Positions 25,801 to 32,690 of a stretch of 32,690 nucleotides of DNA are shown piece after piece (the first letter of the stretch is position 1; the number at the start of each line of letters is the position of its first letter). Where the stretch lies: assembly GCA_016930675.1 (NCBI GenBank), contig JAFGGG010000038.1:1-32690 (forward strand). The letters run 5' to 3'. The notes beneath the pieces are model-generated. The model was not told the DNA's origin. It did no database searches and saw only the letters and a program-made list of their open reading frames with translations. The DNA comes from Spirochaetales bacterium. GTDB taxonomy: Bacteria > Spirochaetota > Spirochaetia > SZUA-6 > RPPD01. A program made the position numbers and the translations under genes.

Positions 25801-27310
25801 CGGTATACATCCTGTAGTTTGCGGTTTTTTGCATAGTCACGAAAAGCGGTTTTCTGCGCTTTAAAAAGTCCAGGAATTGACCGAAGCTGTTGCGGTACTC
25901 GCCCGTTTCCATACTGAGCTCACTCTGAATATAATCCGCGAAAAAGGGTTCAAAAGTGGCAAAAAGCGACTGCATGTCTATCCCCATATAAAAAACAAGA
26001 TCATCCTGTTTTTCCTGTTCAAAATGATCGAACAGCTTGTCATAGAGCGACGCCTGACTGGATTTGATTCTGCCGGTAATATCTTCCATAATATCTCGAT
26101 TAGTGCAAAGGATAAAAAAGCGCTCGAAGGTGATGATATAAAAATCATTATCGCGGCACTTATAGAGAGTATAGTTTTTGGCTGATGTCTTATCCCAACC
26201 TGAAAATCCGAACAAAAAATTAAAAACCCTGAACACCGAAGCCATGAGGGAAGGCAGCTTGTTTGTGCTTACGCCTTTCTTCAGCTGCAGGGCAAAGGCC
26301 ATACCCGGTTCCACCTCGGAACTCCTGCGGGTATATCCCAGGTTTTTGAAGGCAAAATAACCCCCGTCACTGAAATTCTTAAAAACCTCCAGCTCTTCAA
26401 TATTCTTTTCAGCCTGATAAGCGTAATCCGAATCTTCCGCAAAATTGGAAAAGATCCGTCGGAAAACCTCCCCCACCTCAAAAGTCCTGTTAAAAAAACA
26501 GAGTGAGAAATCAGCGGGCAGATATTTCAAAAACTGAAAATACTCGTATTCCTCCGCAGGTTTGGTAAAATACTTGGCTTGAGCAGATTCCGCTTCAAGC
26601 TGAGCACGGAAGGTATTGAAATTAAGTTTTATTGATATTTTTTCCAAATCGGGAAGTACATCGAAAGGGTTGTAATCGGGAGGCATGTGGGTGCGGATAA
26701 ATACATCTTCATCGGAGCAGGAGTTCAACAGTTTTCCCTCCTCTACCTCTTTGCTTTTACGGGAATCCAGGATCGCCGACATTGTTCCGCGCTCCCCCGC
26801 AATCACCAGGTAGTTATTCAGAAAGGTAAAATAGACCTCCTCGTTATTTTTATGAAAACTGTTTATCTCTTGTCCCATGATACTGCTCTTTTGGATATAG
26901 GTATCGGGCAGCAGATTGAAAAGAGAGTAAATAAGCTGCGATTGGTAATCCAAAGCGGCCACAACAAAAAAACTGTTCTTGGTAAATCCGATCAGCAGAT
27001 CTTTATTGATACGATCAAATAATCCCTGTAAGTCAAAATCCAGTTTAACAAAAAACAGATCCAAGCTTTGTGTGTATTTGTACTTTAAATCAAGATAAAC
27101 ATAATTGTCTTTCATTTCTTCCGCGAACTCGGATTTGTCGAAAATTGTTTTTACCCGCGGAAAATTCTTGATATAATAGAATGTTTTGTAATCATCGGGC
27201 AGACAGGAAAGCGCACCAAGATCGCTGTCTATAACGGATGAACCGCACGCTTGGGTAAGCAACAAGACAAGAACAGCTAACACTCCCGGAACCGGATACT
27301 TTTTCACCAT
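25778..27310 (-). CDS. YfaA/DUF2138-like lipoprotein, first gene of the macroglobulin operon
   Basis: The 510-aa product begins with a signal peptide ending LLLTQACGSS, an imperfect lipobox compatible with lipidation at Cys22. The rest is a soluble mixed alpha/beta protein without recognised active-site motifs. Position, length and the segments FYYIKNFPRVKTIF and FTFLNNYLVIAGERGTMSAIL suggest the YfaA/DUF2138 family (or the related DUF3352 type), which accompanies YfaS. The assignment is tentative. AAGGGGG lies 3 bases before the ATG at 27310 and 6 before the next codon, GTG (27307), so the true start may be GTG. Its promoter is at 27341-27369. Confidence 0.6.
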   Translation of the reverse strand: MVKKYPVPGVLAVLVLLLTQACGSSVIDSDLGALSCLPDDYKTFYYIKNFPRVKTIFDKSEFAEEMKDNYVYLDLKYKYTQSLDLFFVKLDFDLQGLFDRINKDLLIGFTKNSFFVVAALDYQSQLIYSLFNLLPDTYIQKSSIMGQEINSFHKNNEEVYFTFLNNYLVIAGERGTMSAILDSRKSKEVEEGKLLNSCSDEDVFIRTHMPPDYNPFDVLPDLEKISIKLNFNTFRAQLEAESAQAKYFTKPAEEYEYFQFLKYLPADFSLCFFNRTFEVGEVFRRIFSNFAEDSDYAYQAEKNIEELEVFKNFSDGGYFAFKNLGYTRRSSEVEPGMAFALQLKKGVSTNKLPSLMASVFRVFNFLFGFSGWDKTSAKNYTLYKCRDNDFYIITFERFFILCTNRDIMEDITGRIKSSQASLYDKLFDHFEQEKQDDLVFYMGIDMQSLFATFEPFFADYIQSELSMETGEYRNSFGQFLDFLKRRKPLFVTMQKTANYRMYTGEIKFIK

Positions 27311-27340
27311 ACACCCCCTTAAGGTTAATATGACACATAA

Positions 27341-27369
27341 ATGGTAGAGTTATGCATATGTTCTGTCAA
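27341..27369 (-). promoter_or_regulatory. Sigma-70-type promoter of the macroglobulin operon
   Basis: On the minus strand TTGACA (27364-27369) and TACCAT (27341-27346) are separated by 17 bases. The operon's first codon is 30 bases downstream. No other convincing promoter was seen inside the operon. Confidence 0.7.
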
Positions 27370-27508
27370 GGGCGGATACATTCATGTACAGCTCACCCTT
27401 AACTACTATTTATATAATATCACGACTTCATAAAAATATCATCAGTCATAAATTATATTTTATGATTCGCCATTTTAAACAGCCCACTACTACTCATAAT
27501 ATACCATA

Positions 27509-27739
27509 CTACCCAAAACAAACCGGATATGTCTCCAGAATGACGGTCTTTTGTGCATCCGTAGCAGCAGCCAGCTTGCTACGGTAGCCGGGAAAAGCTC
27601 CCAAAACATGTGCCCCAGGATCATAACAGCCGTCTGTATCAGGTACAAAAGCCAATGTGATAAGCGGCGGCGCTATGGCGCCCGGGCGGTATAGACTTTT
27701 CCATGCGGAATCACTCTTTTTCGCTTCTAATTTTTTCAA
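27509..27739 (-). CDS. Doubtful small ORF (76 aa) overlapping strong RNA hairpins
   Basis: The frame starts with TTG after AAGGAA and follows a promoter-like pair at 27761-27791, so a transcript is likely. The product (including LITLAFVPDTDGCYDPG and LETYPVCFG at the end) is not recognised and has no signal peptide. The same stretch is GC-richer than its flanks and contains two good inverted repeats: CCGTAGCA/TGCTACGG (27559-27566 with 27577-27584, 10-base loop) and GGCGC/GCGCC (27669-27673 with 27678-27682). It could be a small protein, a decayed gene or a structured RNA. The rest of 27311-27818 holds the operon promoter and an AT-rich hairpin (CATAAA...TTTATG near 27450). Confidence 0.4.
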   Translation of the reverse strand: MKKLEAKKSDSAWKSLYRPGAIAPPLITLAFVPDTDGCYDPGAHVLGAFPGYRSKLAAATDAQKTVILETYPVCFG

Positions 27740-27760
27740 TTTCTATGAATTCCTTATGTA

Positions 27761-27791
27761 TATTATAAAGGATTATCCGAAATGAGCGCAA
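27761..27791 (-). promoter_or_regulatory. Promoter with GGATTATCC palindrome in the spacer
   Basis: TATAAT (27761-27766) is preceded on the minus strand by TTGCGC (27786-27791) with a 19-base spacer. The spacer contains the palindrome GGATTATCC (27769-27777). The same core (GGATAATCC) lies in the spacer of the next minus-strand promoter at 28401-28428, suggesting shared repression. Confidence 0.5.
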
Positions 27792-27818
27792 GTTCAATAG
27801 TACTTTGGTATGATTTTA

Positions 27819-28370
27819 TTACCTTTTCAACTCACGATTAATTACAGCTTCCCAGCCCGTTCCCTGAACTTTTTCCAGAATCATATTAAGGAGAGTTTTC
27901 CGGTTGTGCTTATTATGGGGCCGTACCTCATACGAGCCCAATTCTGATAAAAAAATCTGCCTCAAGGGATCCGCTTTTTCTACCTGTACACCCTTAAACG
28001 CGCCCCAATAGAAAAGCTGCCCTTCCTTTATATACGTGTAATCCTCTTTCTTGGTTTTGTTCGGCATATCAAAAAACACATTTCCACTTCTGAAGGTTTC
28101 TATGGCATAATAACCGGTTTTTATGTCCTCCGCAAAAAAAAGGCCGTTTCCATACACACGAACGGATATGGTTGAACCAAATAGTACATCAAAACTCTCA
28201 AAATATGACATTGTGATACTAGTAATACTATATCCCATCTCCGACATATCAATCATACCGTAAAGCATTGTGGGTTTGTCGCTTTTGGGATCCGTAATCG
28301 GCATGGTTATACACGAGGTGAGTGTACTCACTACGAGTATTATCCCTAATAATAAAAATAATTTTTTCAT
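27819..28370 (-). CDS. Hypothetical lipoprotein (183 aa)
   Basis: The product has a clear lipoprotein signal peptide with lipobox LTSC (Cys20). The rest is a soluble beta-rich domain (GYSITSITMSYFESFDVLFG, VRVYGNGLFFAEDIKTGYYAIETF, GQLFYWGAFKGVQVEK). It ends with a basic helix. The layout resembles small spirochaetal lipoproteins that carry a carboxypeptidase-like beta sandwich, but I cannot name a family. GGAGGTATGTA precedes the ATG. Its promoter at 28401-28428 includes a perfect 15-base palindrome, so its expression is probably repressible. Confidence 0.7.
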   Translation of the reverse strand: MKKLFLLLGIILVVSTLTSCITMPITDPKSDKPTMLYGMIDMSEMGYSITSITMSYFESFDVLFGSTISVRVYGNGLFFAEDIKTGYYAIETFRSGNVFFDMPNKTKKEDYTYIKEGQLFYWGAFKGVQVEKADPLRQIFLSELGSYEVRPHNKHNRKTLLNMILEKVQGTGWEAVINRELKR

Positions 28371-28400
28371 TACATACCTCCTTTAAGCATGCTTGGTTCT

Positions 28401-28428
28401 ATTATAAAAATCCGGATAATCCGGACAA
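28401..28428 (-). promoter_or_regulatory. Promoter with perfect TCCGGAT-A-ATCCGGA operator-like palindrome
   Basis: TATAAT (28401-28406) and TTGTCC (28423-28428) on the minus strand are 16 bases apart. The perfect inverted repeat TCCGGATAATCCGGA (28411-28425, 7-1-7) fills most of the spacer and overlaps the -35 box. A repressor bound there would block polymerase. It drives the 27819-28370 lipoprotein gene. Confidence 0.65.
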
Positions 28429-28517
28429 ACTGCATAAATTTATGGAGTTAAAAAAGTATATAAAAAAATCGTACATTTGAAAAGGAACAAATTCTTTTTG
28501 GACGCATATCAGCTATA

Positions 28518-29861
28518 TTGAGAAAATCATTCATTTCCACTACTATCAAAGACATTATGGATATGCCTCTGCTTGCGGTAAGCGACGACCGCGGCAACAT
28601 CTTTGAAATTCCTCATCTGTGTATGGCGGGCGTGGCGCTTGCCGAGCAACGTCTTCCGGTAAAGGACGATCTGATTCCCCTGCCCCACGGCAGCAACCTT
28701 TTTATGCTTCCCGGACGCTTGCCCACGGGGTATGATCCCGAAACCAGGCGGTTCGTCAGCATCGATAATTACCAAGGCGAGAAAATCAACGCTGTAGCCG
28801 CTTTTATGGCTCCCGCGTATGTCCAGTTTTTACTGCCCGCTTACACAAGCACTCCCTCTGCCCCGCGTCTTCCTCTCTACTGTTATACGGCGGTTGGCTG
28901 GTACAAAGGGAAATTTTATGTGCCGGCCGCGCGCATAGACGCCGACACACGCCAGGATCTGCGGTTATTCGATGAAAAAAAGATTGAACGCGGCGCACAA
29001 AACATGCTGCATCGTTATCCGCGCAATAGACTGGTCGGGCATCTGGTAGAAAAATGCGTGCGCTGCTACGGCTGCCCCGCGGCCCGTAATTTCGTCATGG
29101 AACGATGGGAGTGCCCGGTTCCCACCAGTCCGGCCTGCAATGCCGGCTGCGTGGGCTGCATTTCCCTGCAACCGCGGCAATCAAACGTGGTCTCCTCTCA
29201 GGAACGGATAGATTTCACGCCTACCGTAGCTGAGATTATAGAGTTTACGGTACCGCATCTTGAACAGGCACCCCGTGCGGTGATAAGTTTCGGGCAGGGC
29301 TGCGAGGGTGAGCCCTTATTGGAGGGAGAACTGATCGCGGAGAGCATAAAACAGATTCGCTCGCGCACGAAAAAAGGGATTATCAATCTCAATACCAACG
29401 GCAGCCGGCCTGAAACCTTAAAATCACTTTTTGAAGCGGGTCTGGACAGCATCCGCGTCAGTCTTAATTCGGCACAGGATAAGTATTATAATGCTTATTA
29501 TAATCCGCGGGATTATAAATTCGACGATGTGGTGCAATCCCTTACTCTGGCGCGCGACTTCAACAGGTGGTCGTCGCTCAACTATCTCATCTTCCCCGGT
29601 TTTACCGACCACAAAACCGAAATGGCCGCCCTGCACACGCTTATTAATAAAGTAAAACCCAACATGATCCAAACCCGTAATTTGAACATCGATCCCGAAT
29701 GGTATACACAGGAGCTGAAGCTCGCCGAACTTGCACCTGATTTTATCGGCATGCGCAATTGGCTTGACAGCATGCGCACCGCTTTTCCCTGGATAAAATT
29801 CGGATATTTCAATCCACCAAGAGAAGAGATGAAAAAAGAACACTTTGGGTTTACATCATGA
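28518..29861 (+). CDS. Radical SAM protein with an additional N-terminal cysteine cluster
   Basis: The 447-aa product (TTG at 28518) contains a radical SAM core: the [4Fe-4S] motif C207-x3-C211-x2-C214 (CNAGCVGC), a GQGCEGEPLLEGE turn, INLNTNGSRPE and DSIRVSLNSAQ. Just before it is a second cluster, C180-x2-C183-x2-C186 (CVRCYGC) plus Cys199, which could bind an auxiliary iron-sulfur cluster. The N-terminal 100 residues (GNIFEIPHL, LIPLPHGSNLFMLPGR) form a beta-rich domain. The start is uncertain: the first ATG is at 28557 and neither codon has a good ribosome-binding site. The substrate is unknown. It is convergent with the TPR gene, 19 bases away. Confidence 0.8.
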   Translation: MRKSFISTTIKDIMDMPLLAVSDDRGNIFEIPHLCMAGVALAEQRLPVKDDLIPLPHGSNLFMLPGRLPTGYDPETRRFVSIDNYQGEKINAVAAFMAPAYVQFLLPAYTSTPSAPRLPLYCYTAVGWYKGKFYVPAARIDADTRQDLRLFDEKKIERGAQNMLHRYPRNRLVGHLVEKCVRCYGCPAARNFVMERWECPVPTSPACNAGCVGCISLQPRQSNVVSSQERIDFTPTVAEIIEFTVPHLEQAPRAVISFGQGCEGEPLLEGELIAESIKQIRSRTKKGIINLNTNGSRPETLKSLFEAGLDSIRVSLNSAQDKYYNAYYNPRDYKFDDVVQSLTLARDFNRWSSLNYLIFPGFTDHKTEMAALHTLINKVKPNMIQTRNLNIDPEWYTQELKLAELAPDFIGMRNWLDSMRTAFPWIKFGYFNPPREEMKKEHFGFTS

Positions 29862-29880
29862 ACCGCTGACACACTCCCGC

Positions 29881-31383
29881 TTACTGGCCCAAACGCTCGG
29901 CGTTTTTGCGGGCCTCATCCTTCCACTTTCCCGTATAGCCCGCTTTGATGTAAGTCTCGTATGTCTGGCGGTATAGTTTTCCCGCCTGTACTTTCTGACC
30001 CTTGTTTTCGTAAACGATGGCAAGGTTGAACAAGAGATTGGCATAGCCCACCGAGTTCTGCAGTCCGAGATCTTCTTCTATGGCTTTGGCCTTATTATAG
30101 TACTCAAGAGCGCGGTTGTACTCCTTCTTGGCATTATAGACACGGCCCATGTTCATCATCAGATACGCATACAAAACGGTTTTTTGCAGTCCAAGCCGGT
30201 CCCGTATATCCCTGGATTTCATAAAATACTCAAGCGCTCGATTAGGTTCCTTTTTTTCAAAATACACAAGCCCTATGTTCATAAGCGTGTTGGCGAAGGG
30301 GGCAGTGTTTTGTAATTCAAAGCGATCATAAATAGCCTTGGCTCTGTTATAAAACTCGAGAGCCTTTCCCTGTTCTCCTTTGTTCCAATACACAAGACCC
30401 ATGTTATTCATGAGATGAGCATAATAACCGGTATTCTGCAAACCAAGATTGTCGCGGATACTCCTGGATTTTACATAATACTCTAGCGCCCGCTCAGGCT
30501 CCCCTTTAGTCCAGTATACAAGACCTATGTTCATGAGTAAGGTAGCGTTGTCGGCAGTGTTTTGTAATCCGAGGTGTGCCGATAGTTCTTGGGCTTTGTT
30601 ATAATACTCAAGGGCTTTTTCCAGTTCTCCTTTATTCGAATACACAACACCGATATTTTTCATTATATACGCATAGTTAACAGTGCCGGTTTCTTCTCTT
30701 TTATGCATAATCTCAACCGCCTTATCCAAATAACTTAATGCCAGATCAAACTGATTCAGGATATTTCCCGCAATAAAACCGGCCACTCTCAGCGCGTCGA
30801 TATATTCCGGATCAACAGCCAAAGCCTCTTTGAAAAGACGCATCGCCTCAGTCGGATTGGTGGCGCTGATTTCCAATCCCCTGGCGTAATATTCATACGC
30901 GGAAAGCGCGGGCCGTGTTTTTGTTTCGATCTTTGTTTTTTCTGCATTGGTGACGACAGGTGTTTTTACATCCGCCACTTTTATTTCCCCGGACTCCGCC
31001 ATCAGCGAAAAGACTATTTTATCCTGTAATTCGAACAGAGTTTTCAAAGTTCCGTCAAGCTTGATTGATTTCACCAGACTCCCGCTTTCCACATTGACCA
31101 GCTTTGCCACCACCCGCACCCGGTCTGTGACGACTGTGTAACTGCCCGTAAAAATCGTATCCGCTCCTATTAAAGATCCCACGCGCGCGGCGGTTTTTTC
31201 ATCGGCCATATCGGATAAACTAAAAGCGATCTCCTCCATCACTTTTTTGCGTTCGTCATCGCTGATTACCGTAATGCTCGAAATTCTGCCCAGATCCGCG
31301 ATTACGGAATCGGTCATACCCGCGGCTATCCAGGAATATTCGGCCGCACCCTGGTTTTCAAAAGGATACACCAGAATACGCAT
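29881..31383 (-). CDS. TolB-like domain plus tandem TPR protein
   Basis: The 500-aa protein starts directly with a TolB-N/FlgO-like alpha-beta domain (RILVYPFENQGAAEYSWIA, MTDSVIADLGRISSITVIS, ADTIFTGSYTVV). A linker and then tetratricopeptide repeats follow. From about residue 245 to 480 there are units of exactly 42 aa of the kinesin-light-chain type (xGxVYxxKGExxxALEYYxKAxxI...LGLQNT). Units 2 and 4 resemble each other (KSR.IRD.LGLQ), as do 1, 3 and 5. Such proteins act as periplasmic or cytoplasmic interaction scaffolds. No signal peptide is present; a stop lies seven codons upstream and no ribosome-binding site is visible, so the N-terminus may have been lost. Confidence 0.8.
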   Translation of the reverse strand: MRILVYPFENQGAAEYSWIAAGMTDSVIADLGRISSITVISDDERKKVMEEIAFSLSDMADEKTAARVGSLIGADTIFTGSYTVVTDRVRVVAKLVNVESGSLVKSIKLDGTLKTLFELQDKIVFSLMAESGEIKVADVKTPVVTNAEKTKIETKTRPALSAYEYYARGLEISATNPTEAMRLFKEALAVDPEYIDALRVAGFIAGNILNQFDLALSYLDKAVEIMHKREETGTVNYAYIMKNIGVVYSNKGELEKALEYYNKAQELSAHLGLQNTADNATLLMNIGLVYWTKGEPERALEYYVKSRSIRDNLGLQNTGYYAHLMNNMGLVYWNKGEQGKALEFYNRAKAIYDRFELQNTAPFANTLMNIGLVYFEKKEPNRALEYFMKSRDIRDRLGLQKTVLYAYLMMNMGRVYNAKKEYNRALEYYNKAKAIEEDLGLQNSVGYANLLFNLAIVYENKGQKVQAGKLYRQTYETYIKAGYTGKWKDEARKNAERLGQ

Positions 31384-31437
31384 GTTGCGGGCGGGGGTCG
31401 GCTATGAATGGATTATTATTTGTGTGAAAAATCCAGA

Positions 31438-32646
31438 TTACGCGCCTTCATCTATTGCATCTCTATAAAGAGAGTAATCTTCAATAGATAACGGAAGCGA
31501 ACAAAATTCTATAGGGCACCTGATCATTTCATCCCTGAAAGTGATCCCCTTATAGACATTTCCGATCTTTTCATTCGAAAACATACAATAGAAAACATCT
31601 CCGTTTGTTTTTACCACACCATCATTATAACCGGCATTACATTTTTTCCCCTGCCACGTGTAGGCGCTTTTTACCAGTTCTCCTTCATATTTAATCCTTT
31701 CAAGATCTTCATCGGAATAAGAAGCAGGATAAGGTTTGTTCTCATAATCACCGATAAACGGCGCGCATTGCAGGTCCATGTTTTTTTTAGCAAACAGCTT
31801 CATATATTTTTCTATGGATTCCAGTAACGGCGGGTAACCTACGGTTTGTGCGGATACCTGGAAACCCGCTTTTTTAAGGTTTTTATAATTTTCAAAAAAG
31901 ACATCTATCATATTTCGTTTTTCCAATTCCATTATATGAAATGAAGCCAAAATAAATCTTACTCGATCAGGGTTTAGCAATTCCATGAATTTATTAATTT
32001 CCCTGGTCAATGACAGATTAGTGGCAACAGATACATAATGATCCTTTGAGAGCTCGGCGCAGGTTTCAACGAAATGAGGAATGAGAAAGGGTTCGCCACC
32101 TGAAAAAACGATGCTGAAAGTTTTTCCCGTATTATTCAATACCTTCATAAATTTATCGGTTTGAATTTCACTCAGACTGCTCTTCGTCAAACGTTTCGGG
32201 TCATCAGCGTAAATAAAACAATATTTACAACTAAAATTACAGCGCCACGTGAAGTAACAATGCAGGGCGGCGTTATATTCATGATCCTTTTTCGCGTAAA
32301 TGAAAATCCGTGCTTTTTCACGTCCTAACACATTTCTTCCATTCAGCCACCATGCCAACTTAACAACGCCGGACGGAGTTGTCAGGCTGAATTCTAAATT
32401 TTGATCCTTGTCAGACAAATATATTTCCACTTCAGTCTGATATCCGACGATTTCATAGCTGTTATCCTCGAATTGCAGGCTCCCTTCCGGGAGCATAAAA
32501 CCGATCTGCTCAATATACAGAATCAAAACCACAGCACGATCTTTCGACTTTCCGGGTAATTTTCCCACAGGAATAACAAAATCAATCTTTTTGCTAAATT
32601 GAAACTTTTTTGCTGTTTTGCTTTGTGACAATGTAATTTTTTTCAT
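31438..32646 (-). CDS. Radical SAM / SPASM-like protein
   Basis: The 402-aa product has an N-terminal region of about 125 residues without recognised motifs (beta-rich, like a sugar- or peptide-binding module). The radical SAM core follows: C136-x3-C140-x2-C143 in RCNFSCKYCF, SIVFSGGEPFL and HYVSVATNLS. The C-terminal part has CNAGYNDGVVKTNGDVFYC and CPIEFC, with cysteines placed as in SPASM auxiliary-cluster domains. Such enzymes modify peptides or mature other enzymes. No precursor peptide is seen here, but only 44 bases lie upstream in the window. The ATG at 32646 has no strong ribosome-binding site. The TPR gene follows 54 bases downstream on the same strand. Confidence 0.85.
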   Translation of the reverse strand: MKKITLSQSKTAKKFQFSKKIDFVIPVGKLPGKSKDRAVVLILYIEQIGFMLPEGSLQFEDNSYEIVGYQTEVEIYLSDKDQNLEFSLTTPSGVVKLAWWLNGRNVLGREKARIFIYAKKDHEYNAALHCYFTWRCNFSCKYCFIYADDPKRLTKSSLSEIQTDKFMKVLNNTGKTFSIVFSGGEPFLIPHFVETCAELSKDHYVSVATNLSLTREINKFMELLNPDRVRFILASFHIMELEKRNMIDVFFENYKNLKKAGFQVSAQTVGYPPLLESIEKYMKLFAKKNMDLQCAPFIGDYENKPYPASYSDEDLERIKYEGELVKSAYTWQGKKCNAGYNDGVVKTNGDVFYCMFSNEKIGNVYKGITFRDEMIRCPIEFCSLPLSIEDYSLYRDAIDEGA

Positions 32647-32690
32647 AATACGCTTACAGTATTTAAAATAATACTAACTGTCAATATTGC

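Noticed and set aside
29900..30700. Regular 126-base periodicity resembling a repeat array
   Set aside because: The period is the 42-residue TPR unit in coding sequence; the units are diverged and no spacers are present, so it is not a CRISPR array.

Overview
This 32.7 kb window looks like bacterial chromosome from a Gram-negative-type (diderm) organism of moderate GC with AT-rich intergenic DNA. Lipoproteins with relaxed lipoboxes, TolB-domain/TPR proteins, kelch and clostripain-type lipoproteins, and periplasmic peptidoglycan enzymes fit a spirochaete or a related lineage. That placement is inference from gene content; there is no rRNA or other marker to confirm it. I see no tRNA, rRNA, CRISPR array, prophage or complete insertion sequence.

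Left part (1-8.7 kb): a Ycf48/BNR-type lipoprotein behind a near-consensus promoter; a transglutaminase-like protein followed by an AraC/GyrI regulator that appears to start at CTG; a convergent CAP-domain exoprotein; a MocR-type GntR/aminotransferase regulator with a membrane protein; and an orphan sugar-type solute-binding protein.

Middle part (8.7-15.4 kb): three consecutive minus-strand units (a 61-aa protein, a clostripain-family peptidase lipoprotein, and a decayed kelch lipoprotein) share an exactly spaced upstream element, TGYAACA-N15-CATCATA. It resembles promoters of extracytoplasmic-function (ECF) sigma factors. Two of these units also have matching leaders and terminators. Next come an archaeal-type asparagine synthetase homologue directly upstream of asparaginyl-tRNA synthetase, a gene remnant, and a lipoprotein methionine-R-sulfoxide reductase.

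Right-centre (15.5-27.3 kb) is the most striking part: a tightly packed minus-strand operon built around a bacterial alpha-2-macroglobulin with an intact CVEQ thioester. In transcription order it encodes a YfaA/DUF2138-like protein, a YfaT/DUF1175 papain-like protein, the macroglobulin (YfaS type), a YfaP/DUF2135 protein, a gluzincin-like protein that has lost one metal-binding histidine, a stand-alone penicillin-binding transpeptidase domain, a SpoIID-type lytic transglycosylase and probably an SH3b/ankyrin protein. It looks like a diverged version of the E. coli yfa / Pseudomonas mag operon. It suggests a periplasmic protease trap coupled to peptidoglycan crosslinking and trimming.

Right end (27.5-32.7 kb): two short minus-strand genes whose promoters carry the same GGATWATCC palindrome (the first gene doubtful and overlapping strong hairpins), then a radical SAM protein with an extra cysteine cluster, a TolB/TPR repeat protein without its expected signal peptide, and a radical SAM/SPASM-like protein near the window edge.
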